A DNA stretch of 64,000 bases from Rhizobium sp. BG4. GTDB lineage: Bacteria > Pseudomonadota > Alphaproteobacteria > Rhizobiales > Rhizobiaceae. The notes under the pieces are model-generated. The model made no database searches. It was not told the DNA's origin and saw only the letters and a list, made by a program, of their open reading frames with translations. Position numbers and translations under genes: made by a program. The DNA is taken from assembly GCF_016864575.1 (NCBI RefSeq), contig NZ_CP044126.1, positions 1-64,000 of the forward strand, written 5' to 3'. Each line of letters begins with the position of its first letter. Position 1 is the first letter of the stretch. Shown one piece after another: positions 36,475 through 46,000 of this stretch.

Positions 36475-37397
36475 GAACAGCCGACGTTCGAGATACCAAC
36501 ACTGTGATCGAAACGGCGGCGATGTGGGTCGCTCGTCTAGGGTCGCGAGACACGACTCCCGAAGACCAGCGCGAGTTCGAAACCTGGGTATCATCAAATC
36601 CGGAGCACGCGGCGGCCTACGAAGAAATGCGCTCCCTATGGAGCGACCTTGCCAGAGTTCCGCGATCGGTCGGCAGAAAGCGTAGTTGGGGAGCCACGAG
36701 TGGCGCGTTGTCAGTTCTGATTGTCGCTTTGGGAATCTATGGAGCTGACAGGGCAGGCTTCATCGATCGGCTACGTGCGGACTACTATGCGCCTGTCGGC
36801 GGCCGAGAGATTGTTGCGCTCGCTGACGGGTCTCGATTGACGTTGAACACGGATACCGCGGTGCAGGTTCGTTTCTCCGCCCACGAGCGCCGCATCGTGA
36901 TCCTGCGTGGTGAAGCGTTCTTCGATGTCGCGCCCGATGCATCACGGCCTTTCATTGTAGACGGTTACCGAAGCGACGCTATGGCAGTGGGAACTCACTA
37001 TGCGGTACGGGTCGGCGGTGAAGATAGCGTCGCCGTGGAGGAGGGTCACGTCGCGGTCTCGAGCTCTAATCGGAAGGTCGTGCTAGGAGCAGGCGAAGTC
37101 GCTTCCATCAAGCGTGGAGGCGAGATCGTATCCGGGGCAGCGGACATCGACGGTCTGACAAGTTGGCGCGACGGTAAGCTGGTCTTCTCCGGTCGCCGTC
37201 TGGCAGACGTCCTGGACGAGCTCGGCCGCTATCAGCACGGTGTGGTCGTCGTTGTCGGGAGCGAGCTGCGTGATTTGAAGGTCAGCGGCACCTTCGACAC
37301 GGCGAATGTCGAGCAGTCCATACGATCGTTGCAAGACATCGTCCCGATAATCGTTGATCGGGTGCCTGGCGTCGTCACGATCGTCCGTTCAAAATAG
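36471..37397 (+). CDS. FecR-like anti-sigma/transmembrane signal protein
   Basis: A 308-residue protein. The N-terminal cytoplasmic part (residues 10-60) reads AAMWVARLGSRDTTPEDQRE FETWVSSNPEH, the DUF4880 domain that contacts FecI. One membrane helix lies at about 80-95 (SGALSVLIVALGIYGADRAG). The periplasmic FecR domain (LADGSRLTLNTDTAVQVRF, ILRGEAFFDVAPD, RPFIVDGYRSDAMAVGTHYA) is followed by an STN-like tail (FSGRRLADVLDELGRY). It relays the receptor's signal to the sigma factor. Confidence 0.92.
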   Translation: MRTADVRDTNTVIETAAMWVARLGSRDTTPEDQREFETWVSSNPEHAAAYEEMRSLWSDLARVPRSVGRKRSWGATSGALSVLIVALGIYGADRAGFIDRLRADYYAPVGGREIVALADGSRLTLNTDTAVQVRFSAHERRIVILRGEAFFDVAPDASRPFIVDGYRSDAMAVGTHYAVRVGGEDSVAVEEGHVAVSSSNRKVVLGAGEVASIKRGGEIVSGAADIDGLTSWRDGKLVFSGRRLADVLDELGRYQHGVVVVVGSELRDLKVSGTFDTANVEQSIRSLQDIVPIIVDRVPGVVTIVRSK

Positions 37398-37411
37398 CGC
37401 CATCAGAAACA

Positions 37412-37426
37412 TGATAGATAAAATCA
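37412..37426. promoter_or_regulatory. IRO box (RirA-type) before the receptor gene
   Basis: TGATAGATAAAATCA, again TGA-N9-TCA. It lies right after the fecR stop and 100 bases before the receptor start. The flanks AACATGATA and AATCA-CTTT are shared with the first box, giving iron control of both promoters. Confidence 0.6.
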
Positions 37427-37525
37427 TCTTTTTTCAATTTGCCACGTCAGGACCGACGGCGCTTTCGCGCTCTTAGTCATCGAGCGGGCGCAGTGTGGCG
37501 TCCGAATGACGAGTAGCAGGTCGAG

Positions 37526-40093
37526 ATGATTTTGACACAGACGACAATACGCCGGCACTTCAGCGCGGTGCTCATCGGGGTTTCCACGTTCGCTCTTGGC
37601 GGCCAGATTTCAGCCCAGCAAGCTAGTACGGCGACCTCGGCAAGCACAGCAACGACGATTTCGATACCCGATGGCCCCTTAGAACAAGCGCTTTCGACAC
37701 TCGCTCGCCAGACAAATCTCCGACTGCTTTATCGAACCGAGATCACTGTGGGCAAAACGACGGGCGGTGTTTCCGGCCCCGTCACTCCATCGGGCGCGCT
37801 AGGCGTTCTATTGCAGGGAACGGGCATAAGCTATCGTTTCACGGACGCTGGCGCGATTGTGCTTGAGAATGGGGGCGGCAGTGTAGATGCCGACCCAGGA
37901 GCGGGTGACGCGACGGTTCTAGCTCCGATCCAGCTTCGCGGCACAACTGCCAAGCCGTCCGATCAGCCGTATGAGACTGCCGGTTCCTCGAGTTACATCT
38001 CGTCTGAGCAGATCGAGCGCTTTCGAGGGTCGACAACAGGCGACATTTTCAAAAACACGCCTGGCGTGATATCCGCCAACAATCACAATGGCGGCGCGGT
38101 CAATGTCAATATTCGCGGTCTTCAGGGACAAAATCGCGTCCGCGTGGCAATCGACGGCACCCAGCAGACAACGACGACTTGGCGCGGTTATGCCGGCGTC
38201 GATGATCGCACCTATGTCGATCCTGACCTGATCGGCGGCGTCAGTGTTTCCAAGGGGCCGACGGGAGGTGCGGAAGGCGCTGGCGTCAATGGCGGCGTGG
38301 TGGGCATTCGCACTCTCAACGCGTCAGACATCGTCGAAGAGGGCAATACATACGGTGGCCGTCTTCGTGTCGGCGCTCAGGATAACGTCACCTCCCATTT
38401 TACGATTAACGCGCTCGATCGACAGCAACAGACAGCCCCCGCGGACTTCTTCGACTTCCGCAACGGCAACGGCAGCATCGCGCTGGCGACGGTGCAGGAC
38501 AGTTTCGACCTCGTGATTGCGGCTGCCCGGCGCTATCGAGGCAACTATTTCGCAGGCAAGTACGGCGAGACAAAGTACAATTTCGATGGCGTCGAGAAGG
38601 ACCTATCCTTCACCAAGCCGGGCGAAGAGGTGTACAACACTTCCAGTGAATCGAGTTCGTTCCTCGCCAAGGGGACTTGGCACATCGACGATGACCAGAG
38701 TTTCGAGCTCGGTTATGTACGGTACGAGAGCACCTATGGTGAAGCACTACCTTCTCTGCTCTTCACCCAGCCGCAGACTTATAGGCAGGCCGCTCTTTCG
38801 AGCGTAGCGACTGACACGATCACTGCGCGATACCACTACAACCCCGACGATCTCGTCGATCTCAGGGTGAATGCCTGGATGAGTATCGTTGACCAGATCG
38901 ATATCTCGACAGGGTTGGCATTTTACCTTCCGCCATACGTGACGCCGGGTACGCGTCCGCCTGGTGACGATCCCCGCTATTCGCTAACGCATACGTTCGG
39001 CGGAGACGTCTCGAATGCGATGAAGTTCGACACTGACTACGGCGGCCTGAACCTCAGCTACGGCGTCTCCTATCTACTGGAAGACGTTGACTCCAAGCCC
39101 TATTACAGCCGAACTTATGCCAACAGCCCTGGCGTTCTGATGAACCCAAGTATTGGCCAGCGCGCAATCGGAAGTGCCTTTACTCAGGCGGAATGGGAGC
39201 CGACTGACTGGCTGAAGTTCAATGGAGGCCTTCGCTTCGATGCCTATCGGCTAAACGATGACGGCATCACATCGACAACGGGTGTTCGCGAAAAGTCCGG
39301 TGGTCGTCTCAATCCGTCGGTTAGCGCGACGATCACGCCGGTGGATGGGCTCCAGTTCTACGCCTTGTATTCCGAGGGAATGCGGCCGCCGACGATGCGC
39401 GAAACCATGGGCAACGACGGCAATGTGACTCCAAACCCCAATCTGTCGCCGGAGTTGTCGCAGAACTGGGAAGTCGGCATCAACTACATGATGGACGGGC
39501 TGTTTACCGACGACGATGCGGCTCGATTCAAGATTTCCTATTTTGACAACAGCTACACGGATTACATATCGCGAGTGCCGGCACCGCCGGTCCCCGGCAT
39601 GCCGGTCTTCACTTTCGAGAATCTGAGGCGTGCCCGGTTCTCGGGGATCGAGGTCTCAGGCTCCTATGACGTCGGTCCGTTCTTCGCGCAGGGACAGCTG
39701 ACCTACTACACCGGATATGAATTTTGCAGGCGAAGGGTCGCGTGCTCCGACACGACCGTCAGCCTCGACTATGCTGCCAATCATATGCCTCCCGAGCTAA
39801 TGACGAGCATCACAGTCGGCACTCGTCTGTTCGAAGACAAGCTGACCGCCGGGGTGCGCGTCACTCACGCTGGGGAGCGCCTATCGCCGGTCACGCAACA
39901 GGCGCGCATGTATACTGGGGTCTGGAATCCCTACACCGTCGTCGATGCATTCGCGACCTATAAGGTAAACGACAATGTCAGCCTCGACTTCCAGGCGGAA
40001 AACCTCACGGACAGATTCTATGTCGATGCCTTGGACGGCTGGAACCCTTCGCCTGGGCGCACATTTCGGGCAACGCTCACGGCGAAGTTCTGA
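37526..40093 (+). CDS. TonB-dependent outer-membrane receptor with signalling domain (HasR/heme-type)
   Basis: An 855-residue receptor. After a signal peptide (AVLIGVSTFALGGQISAQQ) comes the STN signalling domain (IPDGPLEQALSTLARQTNLR), a plug (TTGDIFKNTPGVISANNHNG, VNIRGLQGQNRVRVAIDG) and a 22-strand barrel ending in Phe. The segment YSEGMRPPTMRETMG then NPNLSPELSQNWEVG holds the NPNL motif of heme receptors, although the FRAP part is replaced by MRPP. I think the ligand is heme or hemophore, but a siderophore is possible. No hemophore gene is seen nearby. It forms a FecIRA system with the two preceding genes. Confidence 0.9.
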   Translation: MILTQTTIRRHFSAVLIGVSTFALGGQISAQQASTATSASTATTISIPDGPLEQALSTLARQTNLRLLYRTEITVGKTTGGVSGPVTPSGALGVLLQGTGISYRFTDAGAIVLENGGGSVDADPGAGDATVLAPIQLRGTTAKPSDQPYETAGSSSYISSEQIERFRGSTTGDIFKNTPGVISANNHNGGAVNVNIRGLQGQNRVRVAIDGTQQTTTTWRGYAGVDDRTYVDPDLIGGVSVSKGPTGGAEGAGVNGGVVGIRTLNASDIVEEGNTYGGRLRVGAQDNVTSHFTINALDRQQQTAPADFFDFRNGNGSIALATVQDSFDLVIAAARRYRGNYFAGKYGETKYNFDGVEKDLSFTKPGEEVYNTSSESSSFLAKGTWHIDDDQSFELGYVRYESTYGEALPSLLFTQPQTYRQAALSSVATDTITARYHYNPDDLVDLRVNAWMSIVDQIDISTGLAFYLPPYVTPGTRPPGDDPRYSLTHTFGGDVSNAMKFDTDYGGLNLSYGVSYLLEDVDSKPYYSRTYANSPGVLMNPSIGQRAIGSAFTQAEWEPTDWLKFNGGLRFDAYRLNDDGITSTTGVREKSGGRLNPSVSATITPVDGLQFYALYSEGMRPPTMRETMGNDGNVTPNPNLSPELSQNWEVGINYMMDGLFTDDDAARFKISYFDNSYTDYISRVPAPPVPGMPVFTFENLRRARFSGIEVSGSYDVGPFFAQGQLTYYTGYEFCRRRVACSDTTVSLDYAANHMPPELMTSITVGTRLFEDKLTAGVRVTHAGERLSPVTQQARMYTGVWNPYTVVDAFATYKVNDNVSLDFQAENLTDRFYVDALDGWNPSPGRTFRATLTAKF

Positions 40094-40112
40094 CCGCTAT
40101 AGGGCACGGCTG

Positions 40113-40685
40113 TCATCCGAGGATTTTCCTCTTCTCGGCATCGTACTCGTCGCCACTGATTGCGCCGCTATCCTTTAGCTTCGCGAGCCGCTCGAGCACC
40201 TCGACGGCGTTCGAAGACATGGTGCCGCCCGACGCGTTCGTAGTGGCGGGCGCGACCTCGTCTGTGCCTGTAGTGCAGTACCAGATAATCAGCGCGATGG
40301 TGCCAACAGGGAACAGGTACGACAAGAGCTGATGCCAGCCGCTTCTGTTCAGGTCATGCAGACGACGGGTTGCTAGAGCGATGGTTGGCAGAAGGACGCC
40401 GAGACTAAAGAGGCCAGACAGAGCATCCGTCGGATCGATAGCACTGAGAACTGCCGAAACGATGACGAGGAAGAGGAATGAAAACCAGAATTCCGATCGG
40501 CTGGCGCGGCCTTCGAACGTCGCGTACTTTTTGAAGAACGTCGAAATCGCCTGTCCGAACCCCATTGAAGAAGGAGCTTGCCCAAAGCGGTTTACGCCTG
40601 ACGGTGGGCTCTTGAACACGAAGAATAGCGGCAACCCGAATACAACAAGAACAACAAGCATATGCCAGATCGAAAGGCTTTCCAT
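40113..40685 (-). CDS. DUF805 membrane protein with C-terminal SHOCT domain
   Basis: A 190-residue protein. One N-terminal helix is followed by the DUF805 core (FEGRASRSEFWFSFLFLVIV, TRRLHDLNRSGWHQLL, then two helices). The last 35 residues form a SHOCT module (VEVLERLAKLKDSGAISGDE then YDAEKRKIL). DUF805/SHOCT proteins are common small membrane proteins with unknown or chaperone-like roles. Convergent with the receptor gene, 19 bases apart. Confidence 0.88.
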   Translation of the reverse strand: MESLSIWHMLVVLVVFGLPLFFVFKSPPSGVNRFGQAPSSMGFGQAISTFFKKYATFEGRASRSEFWFSFLFLVIVSAVLSAIDPTDALSGLFSLGVLLPTIALATRRLHDLNRSGWHQLLSYLFPVGTIALIIWYCTTGTDEVAPATTNASGGTMSSNAVEVLERLAKLKDSGAISGDEYDAEKRKILG

Positions 40686-40911
40686 AGTTTCCCCTTTGAA
40701 TAGCGCCCGAATAAATTTCTAGTTTTGGCCTCGCACTCAAGTCAATATCCCGCTTTCGTCCAATTCTGTTCCGTCAAATCGACCAGTAAGTCGCAGGAGA
40801 CGTAGCGACCATATTGTCGTTATCCGAATTGGTTACATGGACTTGATTGCGAAATTTCAGCCATCGTGATCTGATTTGGCCGGGGAAATCTCGTGTCTGG
40901 CGTTTGTGGCG

Positions 40912-42209
40912 ATGAAGTTACGTAGCCGTTACAGGTTTGTTATTGTGACATTGCTAGCTTTTGGGCTGATTGCGGCTGTCGCACCATTCTGGTTGAAGGA
41001 ATGGGTGGAATCCATCACGGACAACCCAACTCTCGACAAGATTCACGCTGTTTCCCAGGGCCTTGGCTTCCTCTCGTTGCCCAGCGTGCCGGTGACGCTG
41101 GTGCGCATCGATGACCAAAGCTTCGAGGCGTGGCAACGTCCTTTTCCAATCACCAAGGCGATCATTGCCGACTTGATAGAGAAGGCGAGGACATCCAGTC
41201 CGCGGGCAATCCTTGTTGACCTCGATATATCCGCGGGAGGTGGCAAAGACACCGAGGTAATGCACGCCCTACTCGACAGCTGGGAACCATCAGACCCGCC
41301 CTTGCTCTTCCCAAGAGAGCTTTCGTTCGACCCCGACGGCAACAGCCTCCCTGTCTTGCCGTCCGACTTTGATAGGCATTTCAAAGCCGGCAAGCCGCTC
41401 TTCTGGGTGAACGTTCTTTTTGAGGTGGGTGACGGTGCCAAGATTAGAAACTGGAATCTTTGGGAGGTGCCTAAGGGGGCCTGCCAAGCTCTCCTATCTC
41501 CGGCGATGCTGTCTTATGCATTCAAGTTGGGTGGCACGGCGATGGTCGAGACCGCTCAGACGTATCTTGGCAGTCGCGAAGGTGCAGACTGCGCTCTCGA
41601 AGGGCAAGGCATGCCGAGTGCTGTGCCAAGATGGTTGAGCGACGCGGAGAAGAACTCGGCGATCCAGTTTTCATTCCCAAAGAGTGACACTGCGATGTCC
41701 GCAATGATGGTCGAAGATGGTCATGGGCCTGCTCTTATTCAGTTGTCGGGATACCAGTTTGCTCAGCGTCCCATCGCCCCCAGTGCGTTGGCGGATCGCT
41801 TCGTCATCATTGGAAATAGCTCGCTTCCAACGGGGACTTCCACGACACGCCGATCGGGGAAATGGAAGGCATGCGCGTGATAGCAAACGCGGTCGCCAAT
41901 TCCACCAAGGCTATCGCTGCCGCGGAGTATCCGACGAAGGTTGCCGTCATCTTATCGAGCATGTTCCTCGCGGGTCTCGTCGCATTTCTGACCTTCACTT
42001 TCAAATCCCTGATCGCGGCCCCCTTGGCGCTGCTGGTGGGGATCGTCGTGTACACCGCCTGCAACATCAATCTCGGCGCTGCCGCAGCCCAGTCTGTCGT
42101 CCAGTACGCCATCGTAATCTGGGTGCTGGTGATTGCACTGGAGTCTTTTGAATCGATATGCCGCGGATTTCTCGAGGGGCGCAGCTGGAGGTCGTTTCTC
42201 AATGGGTAG
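40912..42209 (+). CDS. CHASE2-domain membrane sensor, frameshifted
   Basis: A membrane protein with an N-terminal helix (RFVIVTLLAFGLIAAVAPFW), an extracytoplasmic CHASE2 sensor (TLVRIDDQSFEAWQRPFPIT, RAILVDLDISAGGGKD, the end DRFVIIGNSS) and three C-terminal helices (VAVILSSMFLAGLVAFLTFT, IAAPLALLVGIVVYTA, VQYAIVIWVLVIALE). It has no kinase or cyclase output. At 41832-41835 one G is missing from GGGG; adding it gives TGDFHDTPIGEMEGMRVIAN, exactly the CHASE2 end motif. Start at 40912. Its end overlaps the next start by eight bases. About 433 residues. Confidence 0.87.
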
Positions 42210-43095
42210 ACGTGTCTGGATGTTGGGAAAACCGACATGTGTCATTCTGGCGAGCTGTATTCTCTTTGCACCCGTGGCATCTCTGGCGGGACAGCCGGCG
42301 GCCGTGATCGTCGACTACGACGGCGCGGCGTCCATCATCGGCGCGCGATCGGGCACAGCGATGGAGTTCCAGCTGGGGAGTGTGTTGGAGGAGGGGGATC
42401 ACCTCGATATTCCAGACTCCGGCTTTGTCAAACTGAACCGAGGCGGGAGCTGTGGACTATTGCTCTCACCCGATACATCGAGGTCCGAGGAGCCGGGATG
42501 CTCTACCAGTCGCGTTTCGTCGTATTCTGTTCCGTCCTCCGGACTGACAGATGACGTCTCAAGCAGATATCAGCAACTGGCGGAAATTTTGGGTTGGTGG
42601 GACCCTGAACGCAAGTCGAAACCGATGCGCAGCAGGGAGTCCTACGGTCTGCGCGTCCCTGCCCTGGACAATGTCGCAAAGCCGTTGCTTGTCGCGGGAG
42701 GCAGGACGCTTGAAGTGCGCTGGGTGGACGGGAAGCCACCTTTTCGGCTGAAGGCTACTACTTCTGACGGCAAGCAGGTCGAGGGCATTGTAGCCGAGGG
42801 CGCTCGCACTGGCAGTGTTCACGTCTTCATCGAGCCTGGCAAGACATTTCGCCTGGAGGTGGCCGATGCGTCCAAGTCGGTTTCCTACAAAGTCTACGGG
42901 ATCGCAGCTTTCGAGGACAAGAAAGTTGCAATGCCCTTGGATGACTACGATCGGGCGTCCCAAATCGTCTCGTCAATCTCGATGAGCGGGGGGGACTGGG
43001 CATTCGAAGGCGTCCAGCAGATCAAGGGTCTTGCACTCGAACCCCGCGTGAAGACCGCTCTGACCAGCGCGATCGAATACGGAGACTGGCCATGA
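42202..43095 (+). CDS. secreted FecR-like domain protein of the CHASE2/CHAT operon
   Basis: A 297-residue protein starting at MGRRVWMLGKPTCVILASCI with a signal peptide ending near SLAGQPAAV. Residues about 25-80 resemble the N-terminal part of a FecR domain (GSVLEEGDHLDIPDSGFVKL). A linker is followed by a second half with LEVRWVDGKPPFRLKATTSD and GKTFRLEVADASKSVSYKVY, beta-rich and Ig-like. It lacks a membrane anchor. Its start overlaps the CHASE2 stop and its stop overlaps the CHAT start (ATGA), so the three proteins are made together and probably meet in the periplasm. Confidence 0.8.
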   Translation: MGRRVWMLGKPTCVILASCILFAPVASLAGQPAAVIVDYDGAASIIGARSGTAMEFQLGSVLEEGDHLDIPDSGFVKLNRGGSCGLLLSPDTSRSEEPGCSTSRVSSYSVPSSGLTDDVSSRYQQLAEILGWWDPERKSKPMRSRESYGLRVPALDNVAKPLLVAGGRTLEVRWVDGKPPFRLKATTSDGKQVEGIVAEGARTGSVHVFIEPGKTFRLEVADASKSVSYKVYGIAAFEDKKVAMPLDDYDRASQIVSSISMSGGDWAFEGVQQIKGLALEPRVKTALTSAIEYGDWP

Positions 43096-46000
43096 GGTTC
43101 TTCCGCTTGTTCGTCGCGACGACGTTCAGTACTTTGCTCTATTTCGTTGCTGCGACGGCGACCTCTGCGATGGAAGGCATGATCACAGGGCCGGAGCATT
43201 CCGCGATCAAGCAAATAATCCAGACCGACTACGTGACATCCGACCAACTGGATAACGCTGTCGTGGTGCTTCGCCGGCTGATCGAGGCAAGCGAGGTTCA
43301 GTTCGGCAAAAACAGCCGACAGGTTGGCGTGTTGCTCTGCGACATCGGCGAAGTGGCATACAAGCAGGCCAATTTCCTGCAGGGTAAAGCCAAGACCGAC
43401 AAATTCAGGAGGGCGGCCGCTGCACTGGTGTCAGGCGCAGACATGCTGAAGCCCTATCAGGCAGAGCATGACGGCTATATCATCCAACGGGCACGCGCCT
43501 ATCGGTTTGCAGGTATGGCGTTTCTTGCCTTGGGCGACAAGAAAAGCGCCGAGTCCAACTTGCGAAATGGACTTGCCATTCATTGGAAGCGATACAACGA
43601 CAACGCCTACCAACTCCAGTTCTTCCCGACATTGTTCGACGCCGTAGACGGATCAGAAGCGAAACGGAAGGTCGCCGAAGCGGAAATCAAGATAGCCAGG
43701 AACGTCTACAATGTTCCAACCGGAAGCGGGCACGCGAGCCTGGAAGGTCCCCTCAAGCGGCTACGAATTGCCGAGACCGATGGCAATCCGCTCATCGCGA
43801 AGCTGGAAGCATCTCGCAGCAAGGCCGCTGACCTTGCCGCGGCAGGCAACCGCGACGCAGCCTATGAAGAGATCGCTTCCTTGTTTTCGATAGCGACGAG
43901 CGCGAGCGATCGCAGTCTATTCATCGGACGGATGAAGCCGCGGCCGTTTTTCATCTACGATGATCCTGATGCCGGTCAGTCCGTCAGTTGGAGCGACGAC
44001 AAGGCCGCATACGGGATGGGGCCTTACGACTACGTGGCAACGAAATTCTTCGTCGTTCACAATCTTATGCCGTTCGTCGCGGAAGGGAGGAACAACCTGT
44101 TCACCTTGCTATCGCAATGGCAGGAAATTTACGATTCTGGAGACCGTGAGAATGCCGCTTACTTCTGCCGGCTGATTCCAGGGAACTACACCGGATACAG
44201 TGGTTTCGACCTGCCTGGCTTTGATCGTAGCCAGCCAGTCATCCCTCCATTTTGTGCTGCGTCCGTTCAGTGGGCCGGATGGATGCGAATGCAAGGTATC
44301 ATCGGGCAGGGCCGGCAGGTGGTCGAGATGGGTATCGACCTGCTGCCCGCCGACGTCCGCGAGACACCTATCGGGAAGAGGTTCCTTGCGGACAGCCTCG
44401 GGCTGATGTCTGCCTTCGAGGCCTATTACGGCTCTCCGGATAGCTTTCTTTCGGCTTATGAGCGCCTTACCGACGTGGATGCTCCATCATCGGCTGAATA
44501 TGCCTTCTACGCGGCCATCATCCGTGACCAACCAGATGCGTTCATGGAAGCGTTGAGACGGCTGGGGGCGGCAGCATTGCTCCAAGGCGACGAGGAGGAA
44601 GGCCCGGGTCCTGTTTCGAAGTTGGCAATTATCGGTCCGAAGGTCGCTGAGACGATCTGCGCGCAACAACCAACGGAGCTGCCGGCGATCGTGCGTGCGT
44701 CGTTTTGCGCTGATGAAGCGGCGATCTCGCCTGATCAGTTGCGTGCTGAGTTGCAGAGTGCCTCGAAAAGGTTGGAATTGGGCCAGGTCAAGCCGTTTTT
44801 CGCTATTCCGAACTGGCGAATTCTGAAACTTCTCGCGGCACCTGAATATGCAGCCCTCCGGCCTTTGGCGAAAGCCGCATTTTCGCCTGGTGAGGTGGCT
44901 CAGTTCCAGGAGCGCAAGCTTTCGAAACGCGAGCAGGCGTTTCTCAAGAAGCCAAAGGACCACGACGCCTATATCCAGCAAACTCCGAACGACACTCGCT
45001 TTGCCGACCAGGTATCTGAGGACTTCGACGCAGCTTTCATCTCTACCGCGCTCTTCGATGCTGGAAAGATCGACATGGCGAAATCATGGGCTCTTCCGGC
45101 TATCGAGCGCTATCAGTCCGCAAGCCCGCCGCAAACGATATTCAGTCTCTGGCTGGCGGATACCTATGAGGAGCAGACATATCTCGATGGCTGGAGATGG
45201 CTTCTCATGGATCGCCCGCTTCTTGCCAGCGCCGCCTTTGGAAAGCATATCCCGGAACACCTCGGATACACCCGAGGAGGCGTGGGAGAAGGCACGCAAT
45301 CGAGCCTCGACTGGGAGCGCGTGATCGGGTCCTATCATGGGCGGATGATCGCGGGCACCCAGCTCCACGATGATCTGTCAGCTCGGGCGGACGCCCGCGC
45401 CCTGGTTTCGTACGTCAGATTCGTCCTCGGTCTGCAGAGCTTCTCACGCAACGAAACCAGAGAGGTCATCGTTCGGGTTGCTCGCCCGGCTCTGAACGAA
45501 GCGCTTTCCGTTCTCGTCGACGGACGCGAGCTGTCTCACGACGACATGGAAGCCGTTTTCGAAATCGTGCAGATGATGAAGCCAAGTGGCACGGGCGCGA
45601 CCATCGCGCGTCTTGGCGCTAGGCTCTCCGCTGTATCGCCGCAGTTGGCAAATCTTGCCAAGCAGCGCGAAGAATTGCGTCAGCGGTGGCTTGCAACGCC
45701 GGTTGATCAAACGGCCGATCGCAAGGCGCTGGCCGTCCAGGTGGACGACATCGATGCGGAGCTTGCCAAGCAATTTCCGAAGTATATCGAGATATCAGGC
45801 ACAATCGCCGTGTCGGTTGAGCAGGCGATCGCCGCATTGTCGGACGATGAGGCTCTGATCGCATTTCTCGACACGGGCGACAACTTTCTGGTGGTGGCTG
45901 CGAGCAAGGCGAAGACGACCGTCATCAAGACGGAGATGTCTTCGGACGATGTAAACGGCTTGGTGCGCGAGCTACGGCGAGGACTTGAACTTCGCGGAGG

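Noticed and set aside
36471..43095. Treating the protein at 42202 as a second FecR anti-sigma factor
   Set aside because: It has a signal peptide, no DUF4880 part and no neighbouring sigma factor. Only a FecR-like sensor fold is present.
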